From Verrucomicrobia bacterium LP2A (GTDB lineage Bacteria; Verrucomicrobiota; Verrucomicrobiia; Methylacidiphilales; Methylacidiphilaceae): a stretch of DNA of 64,000 nt. Under the pieces are notes generated by a model. It was not told where the DNA came from. It was given only the letters and a program-made list of their open reading frames with translations, and did not search any database. Each line of letters opens with the position of its first letter. Positions within the stretch are counted from its first letter, which is position 1. The position numbers and the translations under genes were made by a program. Shown in pieces: positions 29,145 through 37,838 of this stretch. Location: assembly GCA_000526255.1 (NCBI GenBank), contig JAFS01000001.1:558001-622000 (forward strand). The letters are read 5' to 3'.

Positions 29145-29327
29145 CGAAGGTCGCTTTCCTTCCTGGTTATAATTACGTCTCGTTCACGCACTTTATCCCA
29201 GGGAAAGGCGGCCTTTCCTATGCTCTTTTGCCGGCTTTCTTGCTCTCGCCCACGCTTGGCCTTCGTGAGAAATGGCGGCTAGAATGAAAATAGTCTTGCG
29301 TCATGAGAACTTAGCCTATTTGCTGTC

Positions 29328-32300
29328 ATGCAACGTCTTTTTGAGAGGTTTGTGTCTATGACTGCGCTCGGGACTGCTGCCAGCCGGGAAATCAGGGTCT
29401 TCCTCTCTTCTACGTTCAAGGACATGCAGGCCGAGCGCGGCTACCTGCTCAGCCATGTGTTTCCCCCCTTGCGCGCCTTGTGCGCGCAGCGCGAGGTGGT
29501 GTTTACCGAGATCGACTTGCGCTGGGGCGTGACCGAAGAAGCGCGCAAAAACGGCCTGACTATCGAGCTCTGCCTGGAGGAGATCGAGCGTTGCCGCCTC
29601 CATCCCCCGTTTTTTATTGGGTTTTTGGGCGAGCGCTACGGCTGGGTGCCGACAGAGGAGGATCTGCGTACCTATTGGCAAACGCACAAGGATTCCCCGT
29701 ATGCCGAGCGCATCCAGAAGGCTCTGGCCACTGGCATCAGCGTGACCGAACTGGAAATGCAATACGCCTTCTTGGACAACCCCACCGCGGTCGATGATGC
29801 GCGGGTGTTTCTGCGTTCTCCTGAGCTGACGAAAAAGCTTTCCGACCAGGCGGGGAATGCTGTGCTCACCGACTTCTACGATCCGGCGGGAGGAAAGCTT
29901 GATCGGCTCAAGGATCTCTTACGACAGCAACCGTCCATCGTTGGCCTTGACGGGTACAAGGCCAACGAGGAGTTCGGCAAGGCAGTGGAAAAGTTCCTAC
30001 GGGGACGAATCGATGCCACCTTTCCCGAGGGTCAAACTCCGACGCCACAGCAGCGCCGAGACAACGCCCACCGCGTTTACGCGGCTTCGCGCCGTCAAGC
30101 TTACGTTCCCTTGCCCGCGCTCCGAAAGGAGATGCTGACGGCGCTGCAGCAGGCGCTAGAGGGAAAGGCAGCGCGGTCGCCGCGCATCGTGCTTCAGGGA
30201 GAATCAGGTTCAGGCAAGAGCGCCTTTGTGGCCGACCTGGAGACATGGTTGCCCAGCGAGCTTCGCCCCTGGACCCATGCCCATTATGTGGGCGCCGATG
30301 GTGACCGTTCTCTAGACGGCTGGATCGAGCGCCTGCTGCTTGCGCTGCAGGCAACCGGCCATCTCCAAAAGGAGGACATCCCGCAGGACGGGAAAGAACG
30401 CTGGGAGTTCTTGCCGGATGCCCTCTACCGGGTACAGAAAGCGCTGAACCAGCCCCTGGTGTTGCTGCTCGATGCGGTCGACCAGCTCCGTGAAAGCAAT
30501 GCTTGGTCGCAGCTATCGTTCTTGCCGTTGCCACCGCAGGTCATCCTGCTGGCAAGTACCACCTCCCAACCGGCTCCGGTTGCATCGCGCTGGCAGCACT
30601 TGACCTTGCGACCACTCGAGGAGGAAGCAGATCGGCGCGAGGCCATCCGGGTGTTTCTGGACCGATATGGCAAAAAGCTCAAGGAGCGGATCATTGCGCA
30701 GATCGTCAATGCACGGCTAGCTCAAGCCCTTTGTATCTGCGGCTGCTGCTCGAAGAGATACGGGTGCATGCCTTGCATGAGACCTTGCTCGCGCGCGTGT
30801 CGGACCTGCTCAATGCGGGGCGAGAGCGGAAAGCTTTTTCGCGACATCATTGCTGCGCTGGACCAGGACTACAACCACCCGAGCCAGGTGGAGGAAACGA
30901 CACTGGGGATCGCCACCCTTGCCGCAACCTTGCTGGCCGTCTCCTACCGGGGACTGGGGCATATCGAGCTGGCCTAGGCTGCTGGCCACGGCCAACGATC
31001 CCAAAGATCCGGCCGATGACACCCCGCGCGTGCCCGACCTCATCCTCAGCGCCTTGCTGGCGCGGCTTGACCCGTTCTGCCTGCAAGAGGATGGACGCCT
31101 CTTCATCATGCATAACATTTTGGCCGAGGCTCTGCGGAAAGGGGACTGCACCGCGGCCGCGCGGCGCAAGCTGGTCGTGTTTTTTGCAAAAGGGGACGGA
31201 AGAGCTCTGGCCGAACGCTCTTATCAGCTCTGGCAACTGGGAGACACCGAGTCGCTGGTTGGCACCCTCGCGACCCCCATGCCATCCTCTCCCTCTGGCG
31301 CACCGATACCCAGCTGCTCCGCGAGCTGCTGGGCTTTCTTGGAGCCGGCAACAAGGATCTCACACCTTCACTACACACCCTCGCCCAGCAGTGGGACGCA
31401 GCGTTCGGGGCCCTTGATGCGCTGCCCGCAGACGTTGACCTGCTGGCGGTGTGGCTGACTCATAACGCCTATAGGGCGATTGCAGAAAAATGGCTGCTTG
31501 AGCCTGCTGAACTGGCGCAGGCAGCAAGGCATTGGAAGGTGAGGAAGCGCTTGCGATAAACCTCAACAACCTTGCGGGCCTCTATCAAAAGCCCAAGGCG
31601 TCCTGGATGAAGGCCGAGCCGTTGCACCGCCAAGCGCTGAGATCTTTCAACAAGCGCTGCCTCCGGCCATCCCGGTATCGCAACGAGCCTCAACAACCTT
31701 GCGGGCCTCTATCAAGCCCAAGGGCTTCCTGGCGAGGCTGAGCCGCTGTACCGTCAAGGCGCTGGAGACCTTTCAACAAGCGCTGCCTCCCGGCCATCCC
31801 GATATCGCAACGAGCCTGAACAACCTTGCGGGCCTCTATAAAGCCCAAGGCCGCTTGGGCGAGGCTGAGCCGCTATACCGCGAGGCGATGGAGATCCGTC
31901 AACAAGCGCTGCCCCCCGGCCATCCCGATATCGCAACGAGCCTCAGCAACCTTGCGAGCCTCTATCAAGCCCAAGGCCGCTTGGGCGAGGCTGAGCCGCT
32001 GTATCGCCAAGCGCTGGAGATCTACCAAAAAGCGCTGCCTCCTGGCCATCCCGATATCGCAACGAGCCTCAACAACCTCGCGCGCCTCTATCAAGCCCAA
32101 GGCTTCCTGGATAAGGCTGAGCCGCTGTATCGCCAGGCGCTGGAGATCCGTCAACAAGCGCTGCCCCCGGCCATCCCGATATCGCAATGAGCCTCAACAA
32201 CCTTGCGAGCCTCTATCAAGCCCAAGGCTTCCTGGATAAGGCCGAGCCGCTGTACCGCCAGGCGCTGGAGATCCGTCAACAAGCGCTGCCTGCCGGCCAT

Positions 32301-33611
32301 CCCGATATCGCAATGAGCCTCAACAACCTTGCGAGCCTCTATCAAGCCCAAGGCTTCCTGGATAAGGCCGAGCCGTTGTACCGCCAGGCGCTGGAGATCC
32401 GTCAACAAGCGCTGCCTGCCGGCCATCCCGGTATCGCAACGAGCCTCAACAACCTTGCGGGCCTCTATAAAACCCAAGGCTTCCTGGATAAGGCCGAGCC
32501 GCTGTACCGCCAGGCGCTGGAGATCCGTCAACAAGCGCTGCCTCCCGGCCATCCCGATATCGCAGGCAGCCTCAGCAACCTCGCGCTTCTCTATCAAGCC
32601 CAAGGCTTCCTGGATAAGGCTGAGCCGTTGCACCGCCAAGCGCTGGAGATCCGTCAACAAGCGCTGCCTCCCAGCCATCCCGACATCGCAACGAGCCTCA
32701 ACAACCTCGCGCTCCTCTATCAAGACCAAGGCTTCCTGGATAAGGCTGAGCCGCTGTACCGACAGGCGCTGGAGATCCGTCAACAAGCGCTGCCTCCCAG
32801 CCATCCCGACATCGCAACGAGCCTCAACAACCTCGCGCTCCTCTATCAAGACCAAGGCTTCCTGGATAAGGCTGAGCCGCTGTACCGACAGGCGCTGGAC
32901 ATTGACCAACAAGCGCTGCCTGCCGGCCATCCCGACATCGCAACGAGCCTCAACAACCTCGCGGGCCTCTATCAAGACCAAGGCTTCCTGGATAAGGCTG
33001 AGCCGTTGTACCGCCAAGCGCTGGAGATCCGTCAACAAGCGCTGCCTCCCGGCCATCCCGATATCGCAGGCAGCCTCAGCAACCTCGCGCTTCTCTATCA
33101 AGCCCAAGGCTTCCTGGATAAGGCTGAGCCGTTGCACCGCCAAGCGCTGGAGATCCGTCAACAAGCGCTGCCTCCCGGCCATCCCGATATCGCAACGAGC
33201 CTCAACAACCTCGCGCTTCTCTATCAAGCCCAAGGCTTCCTGGATAAGGCTGAGCCGCTGCATCGCCAAGCGCTGGAGATCCTTCAACAAGCGCTGCCTG
33301 CCGGCCATCCCGATATCGCACGCAGCCTCAACAACCTTGCGAGCCTCTATCGAGCCCAAGGCCGTCTGGGCGAGGCTGAGCCGCTGTACCGCCAGGCGCT
33401 GGAGAGCCTTCAACAAGCGCTGCCTCCAAATCATCTCGATATTGCAACGAGTCACTTCAACCTTGCGGTTCTCTATTACACTCTCAGACGGCTGAACGAG
33501 GCCGAGCTGCATGCTCGGCGGGCATTACAGATTTATCAGAAAGCCTTACCTGTCGGCCATCCCTACATCGTCCAGACCAAGCAGCTTCTCGACAGCATCC
33601 ACCAAGCATAG
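29328..33611 (+). pseudogene. DUF4062 / P-loop NTPase / TPR protein (NLR-like), multiply frameshifted
   Basis: The remains of a protein of about 1,400 residues. The intact 5' part (29328-30710) has a DUF4062 domain (REIRVFLSSTFKDMQAERGY, LRWGVTEEARKN, FFIGFLGERYGWVP) and an NTPase with P-loop GESGSGKS (291-298) and Walker B LVLLLDAVDQL. Frame changes follow near 30715, 30820, 30970, 31265, 31530, 31636, 31662, 31728, 31758 and 32168; the intended protein resumes in other frames each time (for example SSPLYLRLLLEEIRVHALHE and PDLILSALLARLDPFCLQEDG). The 3' part is a TPR array of 42-residue units that is open again from 32187 to the stop at 33611. DUF4062-NACHT-TPR proteins resemble eukaryotic nephrocystin-3 and bacterial NLR-like sensors; a defence role is inference. 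Confidence 0.85.
31553..33590 (+). repeat. 126-bp tandem repeat array encoding about 16 TPR units
   Basis: Each 126-bp unit encodes 42 residues of the form SLNNLAxLYQAQGFLDKAEP followed by LYRQALEIRQQALPPGHPDIA. Eleven units lie in the open frame 32187-33611, about five more upstream in shifted frames. Neighbouring units at about 32693 and 32819 are nearly identical at the DNA level, and the units carrying GSLSNLALLYQAQGF occur twice, four units apart, indicating recent unit duplication. The outermost units are more diverged. Confidence 0.9.
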
Positions 33612-33755
33612 CGTAGAGCATGAGCTTGCCGCGTTTTCCGTAAGACACCCGGTGCCGCCTGCATCGTCCTTATCGCAACCGTCCCTGAACTCCACCCACG
33701 GTGCAGAGCGCCATGATCGCGTCCTGAGCGCGGCGCTGGCGTGCAATACCTTTAA

Positions 33756-33969
33756 CCGCCATTGCTCACCAACGCGAGGTTTCGTGCAAGAAAGGAAGGC
33801 CCGAGTCGATGGCGAGGATGTTCGGCCGGGAAAGGGTCTTCGTGAGCGGGGATGGAGCAAGATTTTTGCTCGATTTAACTGAATGCGAGCTCTGTAAAGG
33901 GCAAAAATCTGCTTTGGGAGCAAGGCTCCGCCCGATGGGCGGCTCTGCTGCAGGGGGAAGCGCTCTGGT
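33756..33969 (+). repeat. Dispersed repeat copy B (IS1380 3' end)
   Basis: Direct copy of the segment at 28446-28657. It starts ccgccattgctcacc, a variant of the terminal repeat, and runs to ctctggt. Immediately beyond lies the C-terminal part of an IS1380 transposase, which shows what the repeat belongs to. Confidence 0.85.
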
Positions 33970-34274
33970 TTTTGTGGATGCTCCGCAACGCAGCATCCGG
34001 AAGAGATGGGTGAAGAGGTGCTTCCAAGGATAGGCGCTGCTCATCGACAAGAGGACGCGTCGGATGCGGGCACGAACCCGCGCGCCGACCTGGAAGAGCT
34101 TGAGCCGGAGGGTGTCAACCTGGGCCTGGACCCACTCCGTTCCTTGCAGAGCTAGCCCTCGCAGCGCTTCGACCAGGGCATAGGCCAAAGCCGAGAAGTA
34201 GAGGCGAAGCGGATGGCTGGCCATTTGCGCGGTCGAGAGCCGGTAGGCAAAGAGGTAGAGCTGTTTTCCCGGTA

Positions 34275-34338
34275 GGGACGCTCCTTGCGGAACGCCCCCC
34301 GGACAGATCCGTGCAAGCCCGATTCAGGCACACGGCTC
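34275..34338 (-). ncRNA. Group II intron domains V and VI
   Basis: On the minus strand 34338-34301 reads GAGCCGTGTGCC, a loop, then GCACGGATC, the catalytic domain V hairpin form. Next, 34298-34275 forms a stem GGGGCGTTCC/GGAGCGTCCC with a GCAA loop, followed by TAC, consistent with domain VI. Structure inferred by eye from pairing. Confidence 0.7.
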
Positions 34339-35817
34339 CCACCTTGGGTGCTTGACGGCGAAGCGACGCTCGGGCCAAGGATGCAGAATAGGCGGTGGTG
34401 GCAGCCAGGCATCAACGAGTTTGGGCATTTGCTTCCAGGTCAACTGACCGCGCTGGCCACGCCGTGACAACGCGCGCTTCCAGAGCTGTGCAATGCGAAC
34501 CCGAAACAGCCGCAGCGCCGGATAGTCCGTCGGCACTGCGTGGTATGCATAAAAGCCCCTGACCACCTGCGCCAGCCATTTTCCTTGATCAGGAATCGGC
34601 TGGTGCCGCCTTCGCTGCAATTCCTCTTTCACGCGCTGTATCGTGCGCTGCAGACGGTCGCGGCGGGTTCTTCGCAGAAGTTGGAAGCCACCCGTGCGCT
34701 TCTGGCCACAGATCATGGTAAAGCCGAGAAAGTTGAAGGTCTCCGGTTTGCCCCGACCACGTTCTTTTCGATTGAGAGCCGCAAAACGGCCAAACCGAAT
34801 GATCCGTGTCTTGTCCGGATGCAGTTGCAGCGAGAATGCCTTCGACCGCGTCCCCATCTCCGCCAGAAACCGCTGGGCATCGGCTTCATACTCAAAGCCG
34901 AGGACACTATCATCGGCGTAGCGCACTATGATCATGTCCCCGCGGGCGTGGCGTTTCCGCCACTGTTGCGCCCAGAGATCGAACACGTAATGCAAATAGA
35001 CGTTGGCCAACAGGGGCGACACCGTCGCACCCTGAGGCGTGCCTGCTTCGCTCTCCGTGACAACCTCCGCCTCCAGTACTCCCGCCTTCAGCCATTTGCG
35101 GATCAGACGGAGGATGCGCTCGTCGCCGATTCGATGCTCCAGGAAACGAATAAGCCATTCATGACTCACCGTGTCGAAAAAGCTTCGATAATCTGCGTCG
35201 AGTATCCAGCTCACCTTCCGTCGTTGAATGCCGGTTGCCAAAGCATCCAGCGCATCGTGCTGACTGCGCTTCGGCCGGAATCCATACGAGAACCCGAGGA
35301 AATCTTCCTCGTAGATCGCATTCAGCACCGCCACCACCGCCCGCTGGAGGAGCTTATCCTCCAACGACGCGATGCCCAACGGCCGCTGCCGCCCATCCGG
35401 CTTTGGAATGTACTTCCTCCGGCTGGGCAGTGCCCGGTACGCGCCCCGATGAACCCGATCATGCAGACCTTGCAGATTGCTCTCCAGGTTTGCCTCGTAG
35501 TCCGACCATCTCACCCCGTCCACTCCGGGAGCCGCGTTGCGCTTGAGTGCGTAAAACGACTGACGGAGTAGATCGACGCTGATATGGTGGAGCAGCGCAG
35601 TGAACCGTTCCTTCTTCCTCGCCTTTGCTACTTGCCGTACACGCTCCAGCGCCTGTGACACGCGAACCCGGCCCTGAGTCCGGTCCGTGCTTTGCTGATG
35701 CGTGTTCCCCTCGGTCCTCGCCCTTGGCTCCACCGGCTCCGCCGCCGGTTTCCCGGCCTTGTTCGTCGGCTTCTCAGCTACTATGGCGAGGTCAGACTTC
35801 TTGGGTCCGTTCATCAT
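34324..35817 (-). CDS. ltrA: Group II intron reverse transcriptase/maturase
   Basis: A 497-residue intron-encoded protein that helps splicing and retrohoming. The fingers-palm domain contains APGVDGVRW, PDGRQRPLGIASLEDKLLQ, GFSYGFRPKRSQHDAL, LDADYRSFFDTVSHEWL, GTPQGATVSPLLANVYLH and the catalytic YADD. The maturase domain follows (GKWLAQVVRGFYAYHAVP, LWKRALSRRGQRG). There is no HNH endonuclease, so insertion would use other DNA ends such as replication forks. The gene appears intact. Its stop codon falls inside the predicted domain V. Confidence 0.95.
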   Translation of the reverse strand: MMNGPKKSDLAIVAEKPTNKAGKPAAEPVEPRARTEGNTHQQSTDRTQGRVRVSQALERVRQVAKARKKERFTALLHHISVDLLRQSFYALKRNAAPGVDGVRWSDYEANLESNLQGLHDRVHRGAYRALPSRRKYIPKPDGRQRPLGIASLEDKLLQRAVVAVLNAIYEEDFLGFSYGFRPKRSQHDALDALATGIQRRKVSWILDADYRSFFDTVSHEWLIRFLEHRIGDERILRLIRKWLKAGVLEAEVVTESEAGTPQGATVSPLLANVYLHYVFDLWAQQWRKRHARGDMIIVRYADDSVLGFEYEADAQRFLAEMGTRSKAFSLQLHPDKTRIIRFGRFAALNRKERGRGKPETFNFLGFTMICGQKRTGGFQLLRRTRRDRLQRTIQRVKEELQRRRHQPIPDQGKWLAQVVRGFYAYHAVPTDYPALRLFRVRIAQLWKRALSRRGQRGQLTWKQMPKLVDAWLPPPPILHPWPERRFAVKHPRWEPCA

Positions 35818-36494
35818 CGGCTTTGGCTCCTCACCTTCCCGATGCGGACCGGTAGTGCTTGCCGGTCAGGCCCAAGATCTCCCGGTTCCCGTGCGAAGAG
35901 CGTGCGCACATGCCAGGTTCTAAGACCACGCCGAACCGATCGAAGGCTCGCGTTATCGCCTCCGGCCGTGTTGCCTTCCACGTCAAAGACCGTGTCAGCG
36001 TTCGGAACATAAACCATTTTCGCGGCTCCATGGCTGGCCTGCGCGTACCCTTGTCAACGCTTCACCGTTGTCCTCACGGCCAACGGCGCATGACTCAGGG
36101 CCACTGTGATTCGCTATTTCTTCAGTGCAGTGGACTTGCACCACCTGCTCTTCGCCGGTTTTGCCGGCGCACCCTTGATCCGATTCTCCCCTCTCTGCCC
36201 GAGCAAAGGAGAGCTTCTCGCAGAGGGCCTGGGCGGGCCACTCCTCGGTGGAGAGAGGTGACGACAAAGCGCGGATTCTTTCCTTTCTCCCAGTGCTCGG
36301 CTTTGGAGAGCACTGGGGCGCTCCCTCGACCAGCTGCTCAAGGTGCAATAGCGATAGGCAAACTCGGAAAAGACGCGAGCCGGTTTGCCCGTGGACTCGT
36401 GCAGCCGACGGGCTTGCTTCATCGACGCCTCAATGGGGGGGTACAAGCGCTCGTTGCGAATCAGGCCGAAGAGGAAGTCGACCTGATTGGCTTC

Positions 36495-36716
36495 GCACCC
36501 GACGGAAGCCGTTCCGCCGCGATTGCTTGGCGCGCCACGGCGGAGCATATTGGCGAAATGGACAAGCTGGTCCGAATCCACAATCCGCCGATCCGCCTCG
36601 ACCACGCCAAGCGCGAGATCGTGGCGGCGCACTGCTTCGCGATTCCGGCCGAGGCGGTCGATCTCGCTGGCCAGTCAGAGTCCCCGCGGAGAGCGGAATG
36701 CCCAGGAAAGAACTGA
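36495..36716 (+). pseudogene. 5'-truncated gene fragment upstream of the TIGR04255 gene
   Basis: The frame GFAPDGSRSAAIAWRATAEH followed by IGEMDKLVRIHNPPIRLDHA and IPAEAVDLAGQSE looks like genuine protein and ends at 36716, overlapping the next gene by 19 bp. Its upstream side runs straight into the IS1380 remnant, so the start and N-terminus are gone. Family not recognised. It was probably the first gene of the operon. Confidence 0.5.
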
Positions 36717-37468
36717 AGAACAAACCCCTCGTCGAAGTCATCCTGGAGCTGAAGTGGGCCCTACCGGCTCCGGGGATGGGAGGAGACCCTGATTACCAAC
36801 TCTTGCTGGGCCGGTTCTCAGAAAGAGTGGAGAGCGTGTATCCGTTCCATGAGCCGCTGCCCACTGCCCAGATGCCGGATGTGATGGCTGCACAGATGGT
36901 GCAGCACCGTTTCAGGACAGGGAAGGGCGGATGGCCTCTGGTGCAGATGGGCCCCGGGATCATGACGGTCAACGCGACGGATGGCTACCAGTGGGATGAC
37001 TTCAGGAACCGCTGCGAGCAGGCCGTCAAGGCTCTCCTCGATGCACACCCCGCGAAGCAGAAGTTTGCGGTTCAGGATCTCGCCCTGCACTATATCAACG
37101 CTGTTGAGGTTGACTTCAGACGTGAAAGCGTCTTCCAGTTCCTCGCGGAGAAGATGAAGACCAAGATTTCGCTTCCCGATCGCCTCTTTGATGGCGGGCG
37201 GGTGATTGGGAATCCGGCTGCGTTCCATTGGCAAGCATCGTTTCCCCACGATGGCCCCGGCGGCACCGTAACCCTGCGCTTTGCCATAGGCCAGCGCAGT
37301 GGGAGGCCAGCTTTGATATGGGAGACACTTGTACAGGTGGCGCGTGATCGTATGCCATCGATCCCTGACGGGTTCTCGAGGTGGCTTGGCAAGGCGCACG
37401 ATTTGACCGACGACTGGTTCTTCAAGCTGATCGAGGGCGAACTTGAGAGCACATTCTCTGCTGAGTAG
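36698..37468 (+). CDS. TIGR04255 family protein
   Basis: A 256-residue protein opening with KNKPLVEVILELKWALP and closing with DLTDDWFFKLIEGELE, the two hallmarks of TIGR04255, a family of sporadic distribution and unknown function. No signal peptide or membrane segment; no catalytic motif is evident. The ATG at 36698 has GGAG just upstream. It overlaps both the truncated gene before it (19 bp) and the gene after it (26 bp), so the cluster is a tight operon. Sporadic spread and location among mobile DNA suggest an accessory, possibly defensive, role; this is inference. Confidence 0.85.
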   Translation: MPRKELKNKPLVEVILELKWALPAPGMGGDPDYQLLLGRFSERVESVYPFHEPLPTAQMPDVMAAQMVQHRFRTGKGGWPLVQMGPGIMTVNATDGYQWDDFRNRCEQAVKALLDAHPAKQKFAVQDLALHYINAVEVDFRRESVFQFLAEKMKTKISLPDRLFDGGRVIGNPAAFHWQASFPHDGPGGTVTLRFAIGQRSGRPALIWETLVQVARDRMPSIPDGFSRWLGKAHDLTDDWFFKLIEGELESTFSAE

Positions 37469-37838
37469 CGAGCTGGCCACGATCGATGTCCAAACGGGCT
37501 CGACGGGCACGGACGTGTCGGCGTCCGGTGCGTGGAGAGAAGGCTCCGTCGAGCGGCCGGACATGCCCTGCGTGACGAACTGGCTGCCCCAGGCTGGGAT
37601 CCTGCTTGCCATAGCCGCTTCTCCGACGACGGCGGTCCAGGGATGCTCGTCCTTTGATGGATGGCGGAGTGAGGTAGCGACCGCGTCGTCGATCCTGGAA
37701 GACGTCATCGGCCGTCGAATCTCCCGCTTGGAGGCTCTGGAAATCGCTGCGCAGATACTCGAAAAGGCCGAACGGGAGCGGGCGGAGCTCGCCGCATGGG
37801 AGGCGCGACGAGGAGTCCAGTGGGAAACGGAGGAATGA
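37443..37838 (+). CDS. Small unrecognised protein in the TIGR04255 operon
   Basis: Up to 131 residues from a TTG at 37443; an ATG at 37563 would give 91 residues. The C-terminal half is a charged helix (ALEIAAQILEKAERERAELA) that may form a coiled coil. No family recognised. Its stop shares the sequence ATGA with the next gene's start, so the two are translationally coupled, which supports this being a real gene even though the start is unsure. Confidence 0.6.
   Translation: MRAHSLLSSELATIDVQTGSTGTDVSASGAWREGSVERPDMPCVTNWLPQAGILLAIAASPTTAVQGCSSFDGWRSEVATASSILEDVIGRRISRLEALEIAAQILEKAERERAELAAWEARRGVQWETEE

Larger units (their letters stand above)
28446..29279 (-). mobile_element. IS1380-family element, internally deleted, with inverted ends
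   Basis: An 834-bp unit bounded by gccgccatttctcac (28446-28460) and its exact inverse gtgagaaatggcggc (29265-29279). Inside, on the minus strand, is the N-terminal third of an IS1380-type transposase joined directly to the sequence found at the 3' end of the second copy near 33.8-34.0 kb. It therefore looks like a deletion derivative that kept both ends. No clear target duplication is visible. Confidence 0.75.
34272..36172 (-). mobile_element. Group II intron, 1,901 nt
   Basis: The 5' end GTGCGCCGGCAAAACCGGCG at 36172 fits the GUGYG consensus and continues with AGGTGGTGCAAGTCCAC, a common intron 5' segment. The ORF for the reverse transcriptase follows, then a domain V-like hairpin and a domain VI-like hairpin ending CCCTAC at 34272. 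The boundaries were fixed by three independent signs: the 5' consensus, the 3' AY end, and restoration of the IS1380 reading frame across the junction. Confidence 0.88.
33756..36495 (-). mobile_element. IS1380-family remnant interrupted by a group II intron
   Basis: A 3' portion of an IS1380 element on the minus strand. Its low-coordinate end carries the terminal repeat; its high-coordinate limit, near 36495, is where transposase similarity stops and an unrelated truncated plus-strand gene begins. The transposase N-terminus and the second inverted end are absent. A 1,901-bp group II intron splits it. Confidence 0.8.
33766..36495 (-). pseudogene. IS1380-family transposase, C-terminal half, frameshifted and intron-split
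   Basis: On the minus strand, 36495 to 36173 reads ANQVDFLFGLIRNERLYPPI, STGKPARVFSEFAYR, SWSRER, then in other frames SKAEHWEKGKNPRFVVTSL and ALCEKLSFARAERGENRIK. After the intron, 34271 downward reads GKQLYLFAYRLSTAQMASHP and LRLYFSALAYALVEALRGLAL, the family's C-terminal block. Joining 36173 to 34271 gives ENRIK-A-GKQLYLFAYR in one frame. Several frameshifts before the junction and the missing N-terminus make it a pseudogene. The last frame runs through the terminal repeat to a stop at 33766. Confidence 0.82.

Noticed and set aside
32151-33512. Long minus-strand open frame opposite the TPR array
   Set aside because: It is an antisense shadow created by the 126-bp repeat; its protein is only the mirrored repeat with no family likeness.
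31553-33590. Tandem repeats resembling a CRISPR array
   Set aside because: Units are 126 bp, contiguous without spacers, and encode TPR motifs in frame.
37796-37834. Upstream start of the third operon gene
   Set aside because: The ATG at 37835 has a better ribosome site and the typical ATGA overlap.
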